DNA of 64,000 nucleotides from SZAS-103 sp964449135 (GCA_964449135.1 CAYUXZ010000007.1:1-64000); one strand, 5' to 3'; numbered from the stretch's first letter, positions 37,154-46,293 are shown. The notes: generated by a model not told the origin, from the sequence alone. Program-made: numbers and translations.

Positions 37154-38515
37154 TCAGTGCAGCAGCAGGATGGTTGCGAGCCCAAGGAAGCTCGCGTAGC
37201 CGCAGCAGTCGGTGACGGTGGTGAGGATGGTGCCGCCGGCGAGCGCGGGGTCGATGCCCATGCGTTTCTGCGTGAGCGGGATGAACACGCCGGCGAGCGC
37301 AGCGGCGAGCAGGTTGATCACCATCGCGCAGCCGAACGCGAACGACAGCAGCGGGTCGCGGTAGACCGCGAGCGATACGAGGCCGACCACGACGGCCCAG
37401 AGCAGGCCGTTGAGGAAGGCGACCGCGAGTTCCTTGCGGATCAGCGGCATCAGGTTGCCCATGCCGACCTGGCCGAGCGCGAGCGCACGCACGACGATGG
37501 TCAGCGTCTGGGTGCCGGCGATGCCGCCCATGCTCGGCACCACCGACATCAGCACCGCGGTCGCGACCACCTTCTCGAGGACGTGCTGGAAATTGCCGAT
37601 CACCCACGAGGCGAGGAACGCGGTAAGCAGGTTGATGCCGAGCCAGATCGCGCGCGAACGCGCCGAGCGCGCGACCGGCGCGAACAGGTCCACTTCCTCG
37701 TCCAGGCCCGCCGCGCCCATCGCCTGGTGCTCGGCCTGTTCGCGGATGATGTCCACGACGTCGTCGATGGTGATGCGGCCGAGCAGCATGTTGTTCGCGT
37801 CCACCACCGGCGCCGAAACCCAGTCGTGGTCGGAGAACTGGTTGGCGACTTCGCCCGCGGGCGTGTGCACGGGGATCGCGGGTTGCTCGTCGTCAATGAG
37901 TTCGTTGATCGGCGTGGTCGCTTCGTGCGTCAGCAGCGCGCTCAGCGAGATGCGGCCGAGGTACTGGTGGCGGCGGCTGACCACGAACAGGTGGTCGGTG
38001 TGCTCGGGCATTTCGCCGCGCAGGCGCAGGTAGCGCAGGACCACGTCCACGGTCACGTCGGTGCGCACCGTGATCACGTCCGGATTCATCAGGCGGCCGG
38101 CGGTGTCCTCCGGATACGACAGCACCTGCTCGAGGCGCTCGCGGTTCTCGCGGTCCATGGACTTGAGCACGGTGTCTATCACCGTGTCGGGCAGGTCCTC
38201 GACGAGGTCGGCGAGGTCGTCGATGTCCAGGTCCTCGACCGCGGCGATCAGCTCGTCGGGATCCATGTCCGCGATCAGGCCTTCGCGCACTTCGTCGCCG
38301 ACGTGCACCAGCACCTCGCCGTCGTCGTCCGGATCGACCAGGCCCCAGACCACGTTGCGCTTGGCCGGCGGCAGCGACTCGAGCAGGTTGCCGATCTCCG
38401 CGGGCGCGAGCGTGTTCACGAGCCGCCGCACCGGACCGAGACGGCCGGCGTCCAGCGCTTCGGACAGCATCCGGAGCTGGCGTGCGGTCTTGTCGTGGCG
38501 CGCGATTTCGGCCAT
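37154..38515 (-). CDS. mgtE: Magnesium transporter MgtE
   Basis: 453 residues. The cytoplasmic N domain of helical repeats (LAPAEIGNLLESLPPAKRNV, DMDPDELIAAVEDLDIDDLA) is followed by a CBS pair (VITVRTDVTVDVVLRYLR, AIPVHTPAGEVANQFSDHDW). About five membrane helices at the C-terminus include the family signature MSVVPSMGGIAGTQTLTIVV. Magnesium binding by the N and CBS domains gates the channel. No M-box riboswitch is recognised upstream. It is divergent from a small lipoprotein gene. In related genomes mgtE lies beside ptsI, as it nearly does here. Confidence 0.95.
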   Translation of the reverse strand: MAEIARHDKTARQLRMLSEALDAGRLGPVRRLVNTLAPAEIGNLLESLPPAKRNVVWGLVDPDDDGEVLVHVGDEVREGLIADMDPDELIAAVEDLDIDDLADLVEDLPDTVIDTVLKSMDRENRERLEQVLSYPEDTAGRLMNPDVITVRTDVTVDVVLRYLRLRGEMPEHTDHLFVVSRRHQYLGRISLSALLTHEATTPINELIDDEQPAIPVHTPAGEVANQFSDHDWVSAPVVDANNMLLGRITIDDVVDIIREQAEHQAMGAAGLDEEVDLFAPVARSARSRAIWLGINLLTAFLASWVIGNFQHVLEKVVATAVLMSVVPSMGGIAGTQTLTIVVRALALGQVGMGNLMPLIRKELAVAFLNGLLWAVVVGLVSLAVYRDPLLSFAFGCAMVINLLAAALAGVFIPLTQKRMGIDPALAGGTILTTVTDCCGYASFLGLATILLLH

Positions 38516-38654
38516 CGGATCCCCGGTGTCGCGGATTCAATTACAAACGGCCGAATGGTTGATTCGTCCGTCCGTCGTGCGATGGATCGACGCGATCAGG
38601 GATCGAGGCAATCGTCCTGTATTATCGTGCACTTTCATTGCAGCAGGAACCTTC

Positions 38655-39029
38655 ATGCGCCATCCGATCCTCATCGCGTCCATCGCCGCGCTCGCGCTCG
38701 CCGGCTGCGGCAAGCAGCAGGCCATGCCGGCGCAATCCTTCGCGAAGCCCGGCGTGAGCCTGAAGCTCGATCCACCGGCCGGGCCGGATTGCAAGCCCGC
38801 CACGCTGTATCGCGCGACGCTGTCGTGGACGGTGCAGGGCGCGGATGCGACCAAGACCGAGGTGCGCATAGACAAGCCCGACGGCGCGGTGTTCGCGCGC
38901 AGCAACGACAAGACCGCGCATGCGGAAACCGGCGACTGGGTCCGGCCCGGGATGTGGTTCCTGCTGTTCGATCGCCGCAGCGGCGAGATGATCGGATCGG
39001 TGCAGGCCGGGCCGAAGCCCTGTCCTTAG
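38655..39029 (+). CDS. Small lipoprotein of unknown function
   Basis: 124 residues. Clear lipobox ALALAGC after a short hydrophobic leader, so it is exported and lipidated. The mature domain is a single beta-sandwich-like unit (YRATLSWTVQGADATKTEVR, WVRPGMWFLLFDRRSG) with a cysteine near each end (GPDCKP, GPKPCP) that could form a disulfide. The first strand LSWTV resembles Ig-like or fibronectin-like folds. TATTAT at 38620-38625 may be part of its promoter. It converges on ptsI across repeat-like hairpins. Confidence 0.77.
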   Translation: MRHPILIASIAALALAGCGKQQAMPAQSFAKPGVSLKLDPPAGPDCKPATLYRATLSWTVQGADATKTEVRIDKPDGAVFARSNDKTAHAETGDWVRPGMWFLLFDRRSGEMIGSVQAGPKPCP

Positions 39030-39057
39030 GAAATCCGTCGCGAAGCGACGCATTCGT

Positions 39058-39142
39058 CCCTCTCCCGTCCCGGGAGAGGGGAGGACCGCCGGCGAAGCCG
39101 GTGGTGGGGTGAGGGGAACGGGCGAACTTCTCGAAGTTGCCC
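39058..39142. terminator. Three-hairpin intergenic block between lipoprotein gene and ptsI
   Basis: Three hairpins in a row: CCCTCTCCCG with CGGGAGAGGG within 39058-39081; ACCGCCGGC with GCCGGTGGT, 39085-39105; and GGGC-AACTTC with GAAGTT-GCCC, 39120-39142. The block of GGGTGAGGGG and GGCGAAGCCGG is a dispersed intergenic repeat style I know from many proteobacteria. It lies between two convergent genes, so it likely ends both transcripts. Confidence 0.6.
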
Positions 39143-39151
39143 GCGCACGAC

Positions 39152-40864
39152 CTAGTGACTCAGCCAGCGCTTGATGTCGGCGCGGTCACTCGCGCCCAGC
39201 AGCTTGCGCGCGCGCTTGCGCAGCTTGCCCAGGTCGGACTCGCGGATCGCCTGCCGCACTTCCAGCAGCGTGGCCGGATGCAGGCTGAAATCGGTGAGAC
39301 CGAGCGCGAGCAGCAGCCGCGTGTAGCGCGCATCGCCGGCCATCTCGCCGCAGATGGCAACCGGCAGGCCGCGCTCGCCGCCGCGGACGATGACCTCGTG
39401 CAACAGGCGGATCACCGCCGGATGCAGCGGCGAATACAGGTCGTCGAGCGCGTCGTTGCCGCGGTCGGCGGCGAGCAGGTACTGCACGAGGTCGTTCGTG
39501 CCGATCGAGACGAAATCGAGCTGGTCGGCGATCCCGTCGAGCCCGAGCGCGGCGGCCGGAACCTCGATCATCGCGCCGATCTCGAAGTTGTCGCCGATCT
39601 CGTGGCCTTCGCTGCGCAGGTCGCGCGCGAGCGATTTCACCAGCGCGCGCACCGCGGCCATTTCCTCGCGGCGGCTGACCATCGGGATCAGGATGCGCAC
39701 CGCGCCGTAGCCCGACGCGCGCAGGATCGCGCGAAGCTGCGTCTCGAACAGCGGCTTGCGCGCGAGCGAGAGCCGCACGCCGCGCAAGCCGAGCGCGGGA
39801 TTGGGCTCGCCGTCGAGCACCACGCCGGTGCCGTCGGCCTTGTCCGCGCCCAGGTCGAGCGTGCGCACCGTGACCGGTCGGCCGTTCATGCCGAGCACGA
39901 GGTCGCGATAAACGCGGAACTGCTCCTCCTCGTCCGGCAACTGATGGCGCTGCAGGAACAGGAATTCGGTGCGGTACAGGCCCACGCCCGCCGCGCCGAG
40001 CGCGTGCGCCTCGGCGACGTCCTCGCGCGACTCGGCGTTCGCGTACAGGCGGATGTCCACGCCGTCCTTCGTGCGCGTTTCCGCGAGGCGCAGCCGCTGC
40101 AGCGACTTGCTCTCGCGCTGCAGCGCGCGTTCGCGCTGGCGGTAGCTGCGCAGGTCGGCGGCGTCTGGTTCGCGGATCACCTCGCCGCTGCCGCCGTCCA
40201 CCATCAGCGCGTCGCCATCGTTGACGTGGGCCAGTGCCTCGTGCGCGCCGACCACCAGCGGCATGTGCAGGCTGCGCGCGAGGATCGCGCTGTGCGAAAG
40301 CATGCTGCCGGTGGATGCGACCACCGCGACCACGCCCTGTGCCTGCAATTGCGCGAGTTCGGCCGGGCCGATCGCGTCGGTGACCAGCACTTCGCCGGCG
40401 AGTCCCGCGTGCGGTTCGCCCGGCCCGCGGTGCAGGGCCGCGCGCACGCGGCCGATCACGTGCTCGATGTCCTCGCGGCGGCTCTTGAAGTACGGGTCCT
40501 CCATGCCGTCGAACACCGACACCAGCCTGTCGCGCTGCAGTTTCAGCGCGTACTCCGCGCCGTAGTGGCCGGTGCGCACCAGCGCGTCCAGGCCGTGCAG
40601 CAGCTCGGGGTCGTCGAGGATCAGCGCATGGATGTCGAGGAATTCGCCGAGCTCGTGCGCGAGCGCGCCGTGCAGGCGGTCGCGCAGTCCTTTCAATTCG
40701 TCGCGCGCGGCATCGAGCGCGGCGTGCAGGTGCGCGAGTTCGGATTCGACTTCCGCGTGCGGGATGATCTGCTCGCGGGTGTCGATCGCGTGCATGAGCC
40801 GCAGCCGCGCGCGCCCCAGCGCGAGTCCGCGCGATGCGCCCTGGCCGGCGATCGCCAGCCGCAT
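39152..40864 (-). CDS. ptsI: Phosphoenolpyruvate-protein phosphotransferase (Enzyme I)
   Basis: 570 residues. The phosphohistidine motif is GSMLSHSAILARSLHMPLVV (His near 190), preceded by HPr-binding helices. The PEP-binding barrel carries GVGLYRTEFLF, DKADGTG and the C-terminal AICGEMAGD. It takes phosphate from PEP and passes it to HPr. Its ATG overlaps the ptsH TGA. It ends the long minus-strand run. No EIIB or EIIC gene occurs nearby, so the likely role is regulatory phosphate relay rather than sugar import. Confidence 0.96.
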   Translation of the reverse strand: MRLAIAGQGASRGLALGRARLRLMHAIDTREQIIPHAEVESELAHLHAALDAARDELKGLRDRLHGALAHELGEFLDIHALILDDPELLHGLDALVRTGHYGAEYALKLQRDRLVSVFDGMEDPYFKSRREDIEHVIGRVRAALHRGPGEPHAGLAGEVLVTDAIGPAELAQLQAQGVVAVVASTGSMLSHSAILARSLHMPLVVGAHEALAHVNDGDALMVDGGSGEVIREPDAADLRSYRQRERALQRESKSLQRLRLAETRTKDGVDIRLYANAESREDVAEAHALGAAGVGLYRTEFLFLQRHQLPDEEEQFRVYRDLVLGMNGRPVTVRTLDLGADKADGTGVVLDGEPNPALGLRGVRLSLARKPLFETQLRAILRASGYGAVRILIPMVSRREEMAAVRALVKSLARDLRSEGHEIGDNFEIGAMIEVPAAALGLDGIADQLDFVSIGTNDLVQYLLAADRGNDALDDLYSPLHPAVIRLLHEVIVRGGERGLPVAICGEMAGDARYTRLLLALGLTDFSLHPATLLEVRQAIRESDLGKLRKRARKLLGASDRADIKRWLSH

Positions 40865-41133
40865 CAGCCGCCCTCGTCGAAATTGCGCGCGAACAGGTCG
40901 GCGCCCGCTTCGAGCGCGGCGGCTTCGTCCTCGCCGTTCGTGCGCAGCGTCACCGTGCTGCCCACGCCCGCGGCGAGCAGCAGCACGCCCATGATGCTCT
41001 TGGCGTTGACCTCGCGGCCGTTGCGCAGCAGGAACGCTTCCGCACGGAAGCCCGACAGCAGCTGCACGAGCTTCGCGGACGCGCGCGCGTGCAGGCCGAG
41101 CTTGTTGGTGATGGTGATCTCGCGTTCAAGCAT
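40864..41133 (-). CDS. ptsH: Phosphocarrier protein HPr
   Basis: 89 residues. His15 in KLGLHARASA is the Enzyme I phosphorylation site, and Ser46 in NAKSIMGVLLLA matches the HprK target. Both sites being present agrees with hprK four genes away. HPr hands phosphate to EIIA, while its Ser46 form would be the regulatory one. It is translationally coupled to ptsI by ATGA. Confidence 0.97.
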   Translation of the reverse strand: MLEREITITNKLGLHARASAKLVQLLSGFRAEAFLLRNGREVNAKSIMGVLLLAAGVGSTVTLRTNGEDEAAALEAGADLFARNFDEGG

Positions 41134-41156
41134 GGCGGTGGGTTCCGTCGCGGCCT

Positions 41157-41549
41157 TCAGACGTCATCGGCGACCACCCCGTTGCGCGCGCCGCTGGCGG
41201 CGATCTTCGCGAGATCGTCGAGTTCTTCCTCGGAATGATTGAGCACGCGCAGCAGCATCGGCAAGGACAAGCCGGACACCCGCCGCGACGGCGTGCCCAG
41301 TTGTGCCAGGCGCTGTGCGAGCCGGCTCGGCGAGGCGCCGTACAGGTCGGTGAGCAGCAGCGCGCCGTCTCCCGAATCCACCTTGCGCAACGCGGCGCTC
41401 GCCTGCGCGAGCGCCTGCTCGGGCGGCAGGTCGAAGGGCAGCTCGAACACGCCCACCGCCAGCGGCAGGTTGCCGAGCAGGCGTTCGGCGACCGCGCGGT
41501 AGGCGCTTCCGATGTGGTCGTGGGTAATGAGCAGGACGCCGACGGACAT
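41157..41549 (-). CDS. PTS mannose-family EIIA protein
   Basis: 130 residues. Family opening MSVGVLLITHDHIGSAY, with His10 as the expected phosphorylation site. ALLLTDLYGASPSRLAQRLA and VSGLSLPMLLRVLN complete the mannose-family IIA fold. It is a stand-alone domain with no IIB attached, as in other proteobacterial nitrogen/regulatory PTS sets. It should accept phosphate from HPr and act on unknown targets. The start lies 2 bases past rapZ, 23 bases before ptsH. Confidence 0.92.
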   Translation of the reverse strand: MSVGVLLITHDHIGSAYRAVAERLLGNLPLAVGVFELPFDLPPEQALAQASAALRKVDSGDGALLLTDLYGASPSRLAQRLAQLGTPSRRVSGLSLPMLLRVLNHSEEELDDLAKIAASGARNGVVADDV

Positions 41550-41551
41550 GG

Positions 41552-42472
41552 CTATTCGAGTTCGCGGTGGTAGGTCAGCACGTCCTCGCGGCCGCTCGCG
41601 CGCACGTGCCGGGCGAGCTGCTCGGCGAGGTACACCGAGCGATGCCGCCCACCGGTGCAGCCGAACGCGATCGTCACGTAGCTGCGCGTGCCGCCCTCGA
41701 AGTAGGGAAGCCAGTCGTCCACGAACGCGATCACCTGTGCGAGGAAACGCTGCGCGTCGGGTTGCGCGTCGAGGTATTCGCGCACCGCTTCGTCGCGGCC
41801 CGACAATGGACGCAGGCGCGCGTCCCAGTGCGGGTTCGGCAGCGCGCGCGCGTCGAACACGAAGTCCGCGTCAGCGGGCAAGCCGCGCCGATACGCGAAC
41901 GATTCGAACAGCACGGACAATCCGGGCCGCGCCTGCATCCCGAGTTCGGTGATCACTTGCCGGCGCAACTGGTGCACGTTGAGCTCGCTGGTGTCGATCA
42001 CAAGGTCGGCGAGCGCGCGCACCGGCGCGAGCAGTTGGCGCTCGAGCGCGATCGCGTCGGCGAGCGCCAGCCCCGTGTGGCTCAGCGGGTGGCGGCGGCG
42101 GGTTTCCGAATAGCGCTTGAGCAGCACCGCGTCGGTGGTGTCGAAGAACACGAGGCGGTGGTCGAAACCCAGCGCGCCAACGGCCGACAGCCACTGTGGC
42201 ATCTGCGTGAGGTCGGCGTCGCGGTTGCGCACGTCGATGCCGACCGCGAGCCGCGGATGCGGATCGCCGCGTCCCGCGACGCTGCGCACGAACTCGGGCA
42301 GCAGCGCGGCGGGAAGGTTGTCCACGCAATTGCAGTCGAGGTCCTCGAGCGTGCGCAGCGCGACCGACTTGCCCGAGCCCGACAGGCCGCTGAGCACGAT
42401 CAGCTCGGGCTTCGCGGGGGTCTGCGGATTCGCGGCCTGCGCGGACGCGGGCGATGTCGCTTGCTCGCTCAT
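41552..42472 (-). CDS. rapZ: RNase adapter protein RapZ
   Basis: 306 residues. N-terminal P-loop ELIVLSGLSGSGKSVALRTL and the RapZ C-terminal motif SYVTIAFGCTGGRHRSVYLA. In E. coli RapZ brings the sRNA GlmZ to RNase E and so tunes GlmS and amino-sugar supply. The first ~20 residues (ATSPASAQAANPQTPAK) are low complexity, so the start could be a little downstream, but ATGA overlap with hprK supports 42472. Linkage to EIIA and HPr is conserved across proteobacteria. Confidence 0.95.
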   Translation of the reverse strand: MSEQATSPASAQAANPQTPAKPELIVLSGLSGSGKSVALRTLEDLDCNCVDNLPAALLPEFVRSVAGRGDPHPRLAVGIDVRNRDADLTQMPQWLSAVGALGFDHRLVFFDTTDAVLLKRYSETRRRHPLSHTGLALADAIALERQLLAPVRALADLVIDTSELNVHQLRRQVITELGMQARPGLSVLFESFAYRRGLPADADFVFDARALPNPHWDARLRPLSGRDEAVREYLDAQPDAQRFLAQVIAFVDDWLPYFEGGTRSYVTIAFGCTGGRHRSVYLAEQLARHVRASGREDVLTYHRELE

Positions 42473-43419
42473 GCGCCTTCGCCGCGTTGCAGGAATTGGG
42501 TGTGGCGCGCGAGAAAGGCCGCGCCCGGGTCGATGCCCTTGATGCGCAGGATGTGCAGCCGCGCGGCGGCTTCGGTGAGCACGGCGAGGTTGCGGCCCGG
42601 CGCGACCGGCAGGGTCACCATCGGCACGTCGAGGTCGAGCACGCGGCGCACGCCGACGTCGCCGGTGAGCCGATCCATGCCGTCGCCCGTCGAATCGCTG
42701 CGCAGGCGTTGCAGGTGCACGACCAGGCGCAGGTACTTGTTCCGCTTCACCGCGGTGTCGCCGAACATCTCGCGGATGTTGAGCACGCCCAGGCCACGCA
42801 GTTCGAGCAGGTCCTGCAGGAGTTCGGGGCAGGTGCCGTCGAGCACGTCGGGCGCGATCTGGGTGAACTGCGGCGCGTCGTCGGCGACCAGGCGGTGGCC
42901 GCGCGAGATCAACTCCAGCGCGAGTTCGCTCTTGCCCGATCCGGATTCGCCGGTGATCAGCACGCCGATCGAATAGATCTCCATGAACACGCCGTGCAGC
43001 GTCACCTGCGGTGCGAGCACGCGCGCGAGGTGGTATTGCAGCAGGTTGAGCAGCTCGTGTCCGCGGCGCGGCGAGACCCACAGCGGCGTGTTCGAATCCT
43101 CGGCCGCCTCGCGCACGTCGGCGGGGCAGGTCTGGTCCTTGCTGATGACCAGCGCGAGCGGATTGAAATTCACGATCTTCTGCAGCGTTTCCCAGCGTTG
43201 TCTGCTATCGAGCGTGTCCAGCCACGCGAGTTCCTCGCTGCCGAGGATCTGCACGCGGTTGGGGTAGATGATGTTGAGGTATCCCGCGAGCGAGGGGCGC
43301 CGCGATACCGTTGCGGTCGCATCCACCACGCGGTCCTCGCCCGCGCGCCCGCCGGCCCAGCGCAGACCGAGCCGCTCGCGCAACTGCTCGAACAGCTCGC
43401 GAGCGGCGATCTTGTTCAT
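42469..43419 (-). CDS. hprK: HPr kinase/phosphorylase
   Basis: 316 residues. N-terminal DRTGG-like domain (GYLNIIYPNRVQILGSEELA), then Walker A in LITGESGSGKSELALELISR (near 161) and the HprK signature LELRGLGVLNIREMFG. It phosphorylates HPr at Ser46 using ATP and can reverse this with phosphate. Start MNKIAARELFEQL at 43419 follows GGTGG; an upstream frame extends only through repeat sequence. Its leader contains the second type of repeat seen nested in composite copy 1. Confidence 0.95.
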   Translation of the reverse strand: MNKIAARELFEQLRERLGLRWAGGRAGEDRVVDATATVSRRPSLAGYLNIIYPNRVQILGSEELAWLDTLDSRQRWETLQKIVNFNPLALVISKDQTCPADVREAAEDSNTPLWVSPRRGHELLNLLQYHLARVLAPQVTLHGVFMEIYSIGVLITGESGSGKSELALELISRGHRLVADDAPQFTQIAPDVLDGTCPELLQDLLELRGLGVLNIREMFGDTAVKRNKYLRLVVHLQRLRSDSTGDGMDRLTGDVGVRRVLDLDVPMVTLPVAPGRNLAVLTEAAARLHILRIKGIDPGAAFLARHTQFLQRGEGA

Positions 43420-43444
43420 CGGTGGAGGCCGGTGAGATTCCCGA

Positions 43445-43489
43445 CCCACAGGGATGTGGGAAGTGCATACCGGCGTCTGGAACGCCGGT
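43445..43489 (+). repeat. Second repeat type in the hprK leader
   Basis: Two hairpins: CCCACA 43445-43450 with TGTGGG 43455-43460, and ACCGGCGT 43469-43476 with ACGCCGGT 43482-43489, loop CTGGA. The linking GGATGTGGGAAGTGC is identical to the minus strand of the segment nested in composite copy 1 (5.26-5.31 kb). It would be transcribed as part of the hpf-hprK junction. Confidence 0.65.
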
Positions 43490-43520
43490 AGCGGCTGTTG
43501 GAATCGGAACTCATTGCGCC

Positions 43521-43847
43521 TCAGCCGAAACTTTCGCTGCGAACCGCGCCTTCGCCGCGATGGTGCTTGGTCTGCTTGCCCTTGTGCTTGTCGAGCAGGC
43601 GATCGAGCTTGTCGGACAGCAGATCGATCGACGCATACATCGTCGAGGCCTCGCACTCGGCGAACAGCGCCGTGCCGGGCGCGCCGATCTTCGCCTCGGC
43701 CTTGTGCGCGAGCTTGTCCACGCTGAGGATCACGTGGATGTCGAGGTCGCCGTCGGAGTATCGGCCGAGACGCTCGAACTTCGCGTTGACGTAGTCACGC
43801 AATGCCACGGTGACGTCGATCTGGTGTCCGCTGGTTTCGATACGCAT
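43521..43847 (-). CDS. hpf: Ribosome hibernation promoting factor
   Basis: 108 residues, the short HPF/YfiA class. IETSGHQIDVTVALRDYVNA opens the fold and VNAKFERLGRYSDG follows; basic patch at KHKGKQTKHH near the end. It binds the 30S decoding region and promotes inactive 100S ribosomes in stationary phase. AGGAGA lies a few bases before the ATG. Position directly downstream of rpoN is the classical arrangement in gammaproteobacteria. Confidence 0.94.
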   Translation of the reverse strand: MRIETSGHQIDVTVALRDYVNAKFERLGRYSDGDLDIHVILSVDKLAHKAEAKIGAPGTALFAECEASTMYASIDLLSDKLDRLLDKHKGKQTKHHRGEGAVRSESFG

Positions 43848-44032
43848 GGGATTCTCCTGCTCAAGGGCGGTACGGCGCCCGGGGCGACCCGGGGGCGCCG
43901 GGTTTCAGGGTCGCAGGTTTCGTTGCTGCTGAAAAGGGCCAAGCCGCCCGCTGCGCAGGCTGTCAAGGAAAGCGGAGACGGCGCCCCGCATTTACCCTTT
44001 GCAGGCGGCGCAGCCGCCGACTCCACGGCTTT

Positions 44033-45463
44033 TCAGAGCCGCTGGCGCTCGTGGGAAGGCGGGATCCGCAGTGCCTCGCGGTATTTGGCGACGGTGCGGC
44101 GCGCCACCGGCACGCCGCCGCCCTTGAGTTCCGCGGCCAAGCGCGCGTCCGACAAGGGTTTGCGCGGATCCTCTGCCTCGACCAGTCGGCGGATCATGGC
44201 CTGGATCGCGGTGCTCGACGCAGCGCCGCCGGCGTCATTGGCGATGCCGGAGGCGAAGAAGCGCTTGAATTCGAGGGTTCCGCGCGGGGTGTTCAGGTAC
44301 TTGCGGGTGGTGGTCCGGGAAATCGTGGACTCGTGCAGGCCCAGTTCCTCGGCGACCTCGCGCAGGGTCAACGGGCGCATCGCCTCGGGCCCATACTCGA
44401 GGAAGGCCGATTGCTGGCGTACGATCGCTTGGGCGACCCGCAGCACGGTGTCCGAGCGGGTCTGCAGGCTCTTGATCAACCAGCGCGCTTCCTGCAGCCG
44501 CCCGCGCAGGTAGGTCGCGTCGTCGCGGCTGGCCTTGCCGATCAGCGATTCGTAGTGCCGACTGATCGCGAGTGTATGCGCCGGATCGCTGACAAGGGCG
44601 ACCTTCCAGACTCCGCGCTGGCGGTACGCCACGCAGTCGGGAACCACATAATCGGGCGCATCGGCGGCGATCTGCCCGCCCGGCCGCGGGTCGAGCGAGC
44701 GCAGCAGGGCGACCGCCTGATCCACCGATGCGGACGACTCGCGCAGTTGTTTCGCGAGGTGTTCCGCGCCGTATCTCGCGAGCGCTTCCAGGTGTCCGCC
44801 GGCGATCCGTCGCGCCAGCTCCAGCCCCGGTGTGTCCGGCGGGAACATGGATAGCTGGACCGTGAGGCATTCGGAAAGATTGACGCAGGCCACGCCGACC
44901 GGATCGAAGCGCTGGATGCGGTGCAGCACCGTGCCGATCTCGTCGGGGTCGGCGTGGATTTCCGGAAGCAGGCCGTCGCGGATGGACTCCAGGGTTTCGG
45001 AGAGATATCCGTCGTCTCCGACCGCCTCGATCAGCGCCACGCCGATGCGACGCTCGCGCTCGCCCAGGGGACTCAGGTGCAATTGCCAGAGCAGGTGGTC
45101 GTGCAGGTCGTCCGGCGCCGCGGCGGGTTCGCGTTCGGTATCGTCCTCGGAACGCGCCGAACCGCTGCCGTGGCCATGGTCGCGGTCGAACTCCCAATCG
45201 GGCGGTTCCTCGTGTTCCTCGTTCCGCGCAGCGGTCGTCGTGACGACTTCGCCGACGCTGTCCGCGGGCGTCATCTCGCCCTCGGCGGCGGGTTCCTCGG
45301 CCGCAGATTCCTCGGCGCGCTCGAGCAGTGGATTGCTCTCCAGCGCGAGGTTGATTTCGCTTTCGAGTTCGGCCGCGGACAAGGTCAACAGATGGATCGC
45401 CTGGCGCAAGGCTGGCGTCAGCGTGAGCTGCTGGCCGAGCTTGGTGGTCAGGCTGGGTTTCAT
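44033..45463 (-). CDS. rpoN: RNA polymerase sigma-54 factor
   Basis: 476 residues. Region I, glutamine- and leucine-rich (LTTKLGQQLTLTPALRQAIH), an acidic region II, the core-binding region, then the helix-turn-helix (TLREVAEELGLHESTISRTT) and the RpoN box, here read as VARRTVAKYREALRIPPS, that binds the -24 element. It directs transcription that needs enhancer-binding ATPases. Start 45463 is chosen because MKPSLTTKLGQQL is the conserved opening. It sits between lptB and hpf as in most gammaproteobacteria. Confidence 0.96.
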   Translation of the reverse strand: MKPSLTTKLGQQLTLTPALRQAIHLLTLSAAELESEINLALESNPLLERAEESAAEEPAAEGEMTPADSVGEVVTTTAARNEEHEEPPDWEFDRDHGHGSGSARSEDDTEREPAAAPDDLHDHLLWQLHLSPLGERERRIGVALIEAVGDDGYLSETLESIRDGLLPEIHADPDEIGTVLHRIQRFDPVGVACVNLSECLTVQLSMFPPDTPGLELARRIAGGHLEALARYGAEHLAKQLRESSASVDQAVALLRSLDPRPGGQIAADAPDYVVPDCVAYRQRGVWKVALVSDPAHTLAISRHYESLIGKASRDDATYLRGRLQEARWLIKSLQTRSDTVLRVAQAIVRQQSAFLEYGPEAMRPLTLREVAEELGLHESTISRTTTRKYLNTPRGTLEFKRFFASGIANDAGGAASSTAIQAMIRRLVEAEDPRKPLSDARLAAELKGGGVPVARRTVAKYREALRIPPSHERQRL

Positions 45464-45573
45464 CGCACGGTTCCGGGGGAAAACGCGGGGATGGCAGGCC
45501 GATCGCTGCCCCACTATAACCAGACGGATTCCGGAACGGCGTGCGGACATGCACAGATCGTGCCGACGGGATG

Positions 45574-46293
45574 CTACAGCCGAAATTCCTCGCCCAGATA
45601 GACCCGGCGCACGTCCGGGTTGGCCAGGATCTCCTCCGGCGTGCCCTGTGTCAGCACGCTGCCGGCGTTGAGGATGTAGGCGCGGTCGCAGATGCCCAGG
45701 GTCTCGCGCACGTTGTGGTCGGTGATCAGCACGCCGATTCCGCGCGCCTTGAGCTGGCGCACGATCTTCTGGATTTCGCCAACCGAGATCGGATCCACGC
45801 CCGCGAACGGTTCGTCGAGCAACATCATCCGCGGCCGACCGGCCAGCGCGCGGGCGATTTCGGTGCGACGGCGCTCGCCGCCGGACAGGCTGGCGCCGAG
45901 CTGGTCGGCGACGTGCGCGACCTGCAGCTCGTCGAGCAGGGCGCCGAGCTCGCGCTCGCGGCCGGTCGCGTCGAGGTCTTCGCGCAATTCGAGCACCGCG
46001 CGCACGTTCTGCGCGACGGTGAGGCGGCGGAACACCGAGGGTTCCTGCGGCAGGTAGCCCATGCCCAGCCGCGCGCGGGTGTGCATCGGCAGGGCGGTGA
46101 TGTCCTCGCCGTCGAGCTGGATGTGGCCGCTGTCGGCCGCGACCAGGCCGACGATCATGTAGAAGCAGGTGGTCTTGCCGGCGCCGTTCGGGCCGAGCAG
46201 GCCGACGACTTCGCCGGCGTCGAGCGTCAGCGCGAAATCATCTACGACCGCGCGCGACTTGTAGTGCTTCGACAGCCCGTACGCGACCAGCAT
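45574..46293 (-). CDS. lptB: LPS export ATP-binding protein LptB
   Basis: 239 residues. ABC ATPase: Walker A GLLGPNGAGKTTCFYMIVGL, Q-loop YLPQEPSVFRRL, signature LSGGERRRTEIARAL, Walker B MLLDEPFAGVDP and the switch histidine in ITDHNVRETL. It powers extraction of LPS from the inner membrane with LptF and LptG, which are not in this window. Its ATG overlaps the lptA stop. A ~110-base gap separates it from rpoN, where a separate promoter could lie. Confidence 0.97.
   Translation of the reverse strand: MLVAYGLSKHYKSRAVVDDFALTLDAGEVVGLLGPNGAGKTTCFYMIVGLVAADSGHIQLDGEDITALPMHTRARLGMGYLPQEPSVFRRLTVAQNVRAVLELREDLDATGRERELGALLDELQVAHVADQLGASLSGGERRRTEIARALAGRPRMMLLDEPFAGVDPISVGEIQKIVRQLKARGIGVLITDHNVRETLGICDRAYILNAGSVLTQGTPEEILANPDVRRVYLGEEFRL

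Noticed and set aside
38516..38654. M-box magnesium riboswitch before mgtE
   Set aside because: The ~140-base gap is shared with a divergent gene and I cannot identify the conserved M-box core or a switch terminator.
37157..39112. Long plus-strand frame over mgtE and the small lipoprotein
   Set aside because: It is low-complexity (H, R, D, V rich) and overlaps well-supported genes in other frames.
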